From: Pseudocitrobacter corydidari
GTDB taxonomy: Bacteria > Pseudomonadota > Gammaproteobacteria > Enterobacterales > Enterobacteriaceae
Direction of reading: 5' to 3'
Length of the DNA: 64,000 nt
Assembly (NCBI RefSeq): GCF_021172065.1
Contig: NZ_CP087880.1
Span: 4,316,583-4,380,582 of the forward strand
Shown here: positions 63,477-64,000 of the stretch, piece after piece
How the letters are laid out: each line of letters starts with the position of its first letter
Numbering within the stretch: the first letter of the stretch is position 1
Translations under genes and position numbers: made by a program
Notes under the pieces: generated by a model
Told to the model about the DNA's origin: nothing
Database searches by the model: none
The model's input: only the letters and a program-made list of their open reading frames with translations

Positions 63477-64000
63477 ATGGAGAGTCTGAACGCCCTGCTT
63501 CAGGGCATGGGGCTGATGCATCTCAGCGCAGGCCAGGCGGTGATGCTGCTGGTCAGCCTGCTGCTGCTGTGGCTGGCCATCGCGAAGAAGTTTGAACCGC
63601 TGCTGCTGTTGCCGATTGGCTTCGGCGGCCTGCTGTCGAACATCCCGGAAGCTGGCATGGCGATGACCGCGCTGGAAAGCCTGCTGGCGCATCACGACGC
63701 CGGGCAACTGGCGGTGATTGCCGCGAAGCTCAACTGCACGCCGGATGTTCACGCCATCAAGGAAGCGCTGGCGCTGGCGTTACCGTCGGTGCAAAACCAG
63801 ATGGAAACGCTGGCGGTGGATATGGGCTACACGCCGGGCGTGCTGGCGCTGTTTTATAAAGTGGCGATTGGCTCCGGCGTGGCGCCGCTGGTGATCTTCA
63901 TGGGCGTCGGGGCGATGACCGACTTCGGCCCGCTGCTGGCCAACCCGCGCACGCTGCTGCTTGGTGCGGCGGCGCAGTTCGGCATCTTCGCCACCGTGCT
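63477..64000 (+). CDS. oadB: Oxaloacetate decarboxylase Na+ pump beta subunit OadB (cut by window edge)
   Basis: OadB decarboxylates the carboxybiotin on OadA and exports Na+ across the inner membrane. The first 174 residues are visible and in frame, starting MESLNALLQGMGLMHLSAGQ. They show hydrophobic segments (VMLLVSLLLLWLAIAKKFEPLLLLPIGFGGLL) and the family segment YKVAIGSGVAPLVIFMGVGAMTDFGPLLANP. The catalytic Na+-site Asp and the rest lie beyond the right edge. It begins 11 bases after oadA. Confidence 0.94.
   Translation, partial: MESLNALLQGMGLMHLSAGQAVMLLVSLLLLWLAIAKKFEPLLLLPIGFGGLLSNIPEAGMAMTALESLLAHHDAGQLAVIAAKLNCTPDVHAIKEALALALPSVQNQMETLAVDMGYTPGVLALFYKVAIGSGVAPLVIFMGVGAMTDFGPLLANPRTLLLGAAAQFGIFATV

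Overview
The window is chromosomal DNA of an enterobacterium (family Enterobacteriaceae). Gene order, protein lengths and the 16S/23S/5S sequences follow the E. coli/Salmonella backbone from trkA to mdh. Three features point to the Salmonella-Citrobacter-Enterobacter side of the family rather than to E. coli K-12: msrPQ lies between aroQ and acuI, there are two yhcN-like genes, and a tartrate/oxaloacetate cluster follows mdh. I cannot fix the genus from sequence alone.

Layout. 1-8.5 kb: leftward trkA (cut by the edge), rsmB, fmt, def; rightward dprA, smg, yrdD, tsaC, aroE, yrdB; leftward yrdA. 8.6-14.4 kb: a complete ribosomal RNA operon of rrnD type (P1, P2, boxA, 16S, tRNA-Ile, tRNA-Ala, 23S, 5S, tRNA-Thr, second 5S, terminator), followed by REP elements and a relic of a 5S/terminator unit. 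14.5-19.4 kb: the yhdWXYZ amino-acid ABC transporter behind a clear sigma-54 promoter with paired NtrC-like sites, then lipoprotein yhdV. 19.6-25.1 kb: acrEF efflux pump, regulator acrS and small membrane protein yhdU. 25.2-29.5 kb: fis, dusB, prmA, panF, yhdT. 29.5-31.7 kb: an accessory sodium/sugar symporter gene closely matching Vibrio SGLT, with a 530-base AT-rich upstream region carrying two GalR/GalS-like operators. 31.7-36.9 kb: accC, accB, aroQ, msrQ, msrP, acuI. 37-49.4 kb: csrD, mreBCD, yhdE, rng, yhdP, tldD. 49.4-55.5 kb: aaeR/aaeXAB, yhcO, two yhcN-like genes, argR. 56-64 kb: mdh, two overlapping GntR-type regulators, a DASS/SLC13 anion transporter, a two-subunit L-tartrate dehydratase/fumarase-type enzyme, and the Na+-pumping oxaloacetate decarboxylase genes oadG, oadA and oadB (cut by the right edge).

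How the accessory parts work together. The last cluster reads as a pathway: dicarboxylate (probably tartrate) uptake, dehydration to oxaloacetate, then decarboxylation to pyruvate coupled to Na+ export. The SGLT-type symporter could use such a Na+ gradient. The GalR/GalS-like sites suggest that its expression is tied to galactose. Most of the rest is conserved housekeeping sequence. The most informative non-coding signals are the SGLT operators, the sigma-54/NtrC control region, the spaced repeats in the acrE-acrS gap, the tartrate promoter region and the 5S relic. I found no phage, insertion sequence, CRISPR array or clearly undescribed multi-gene system.
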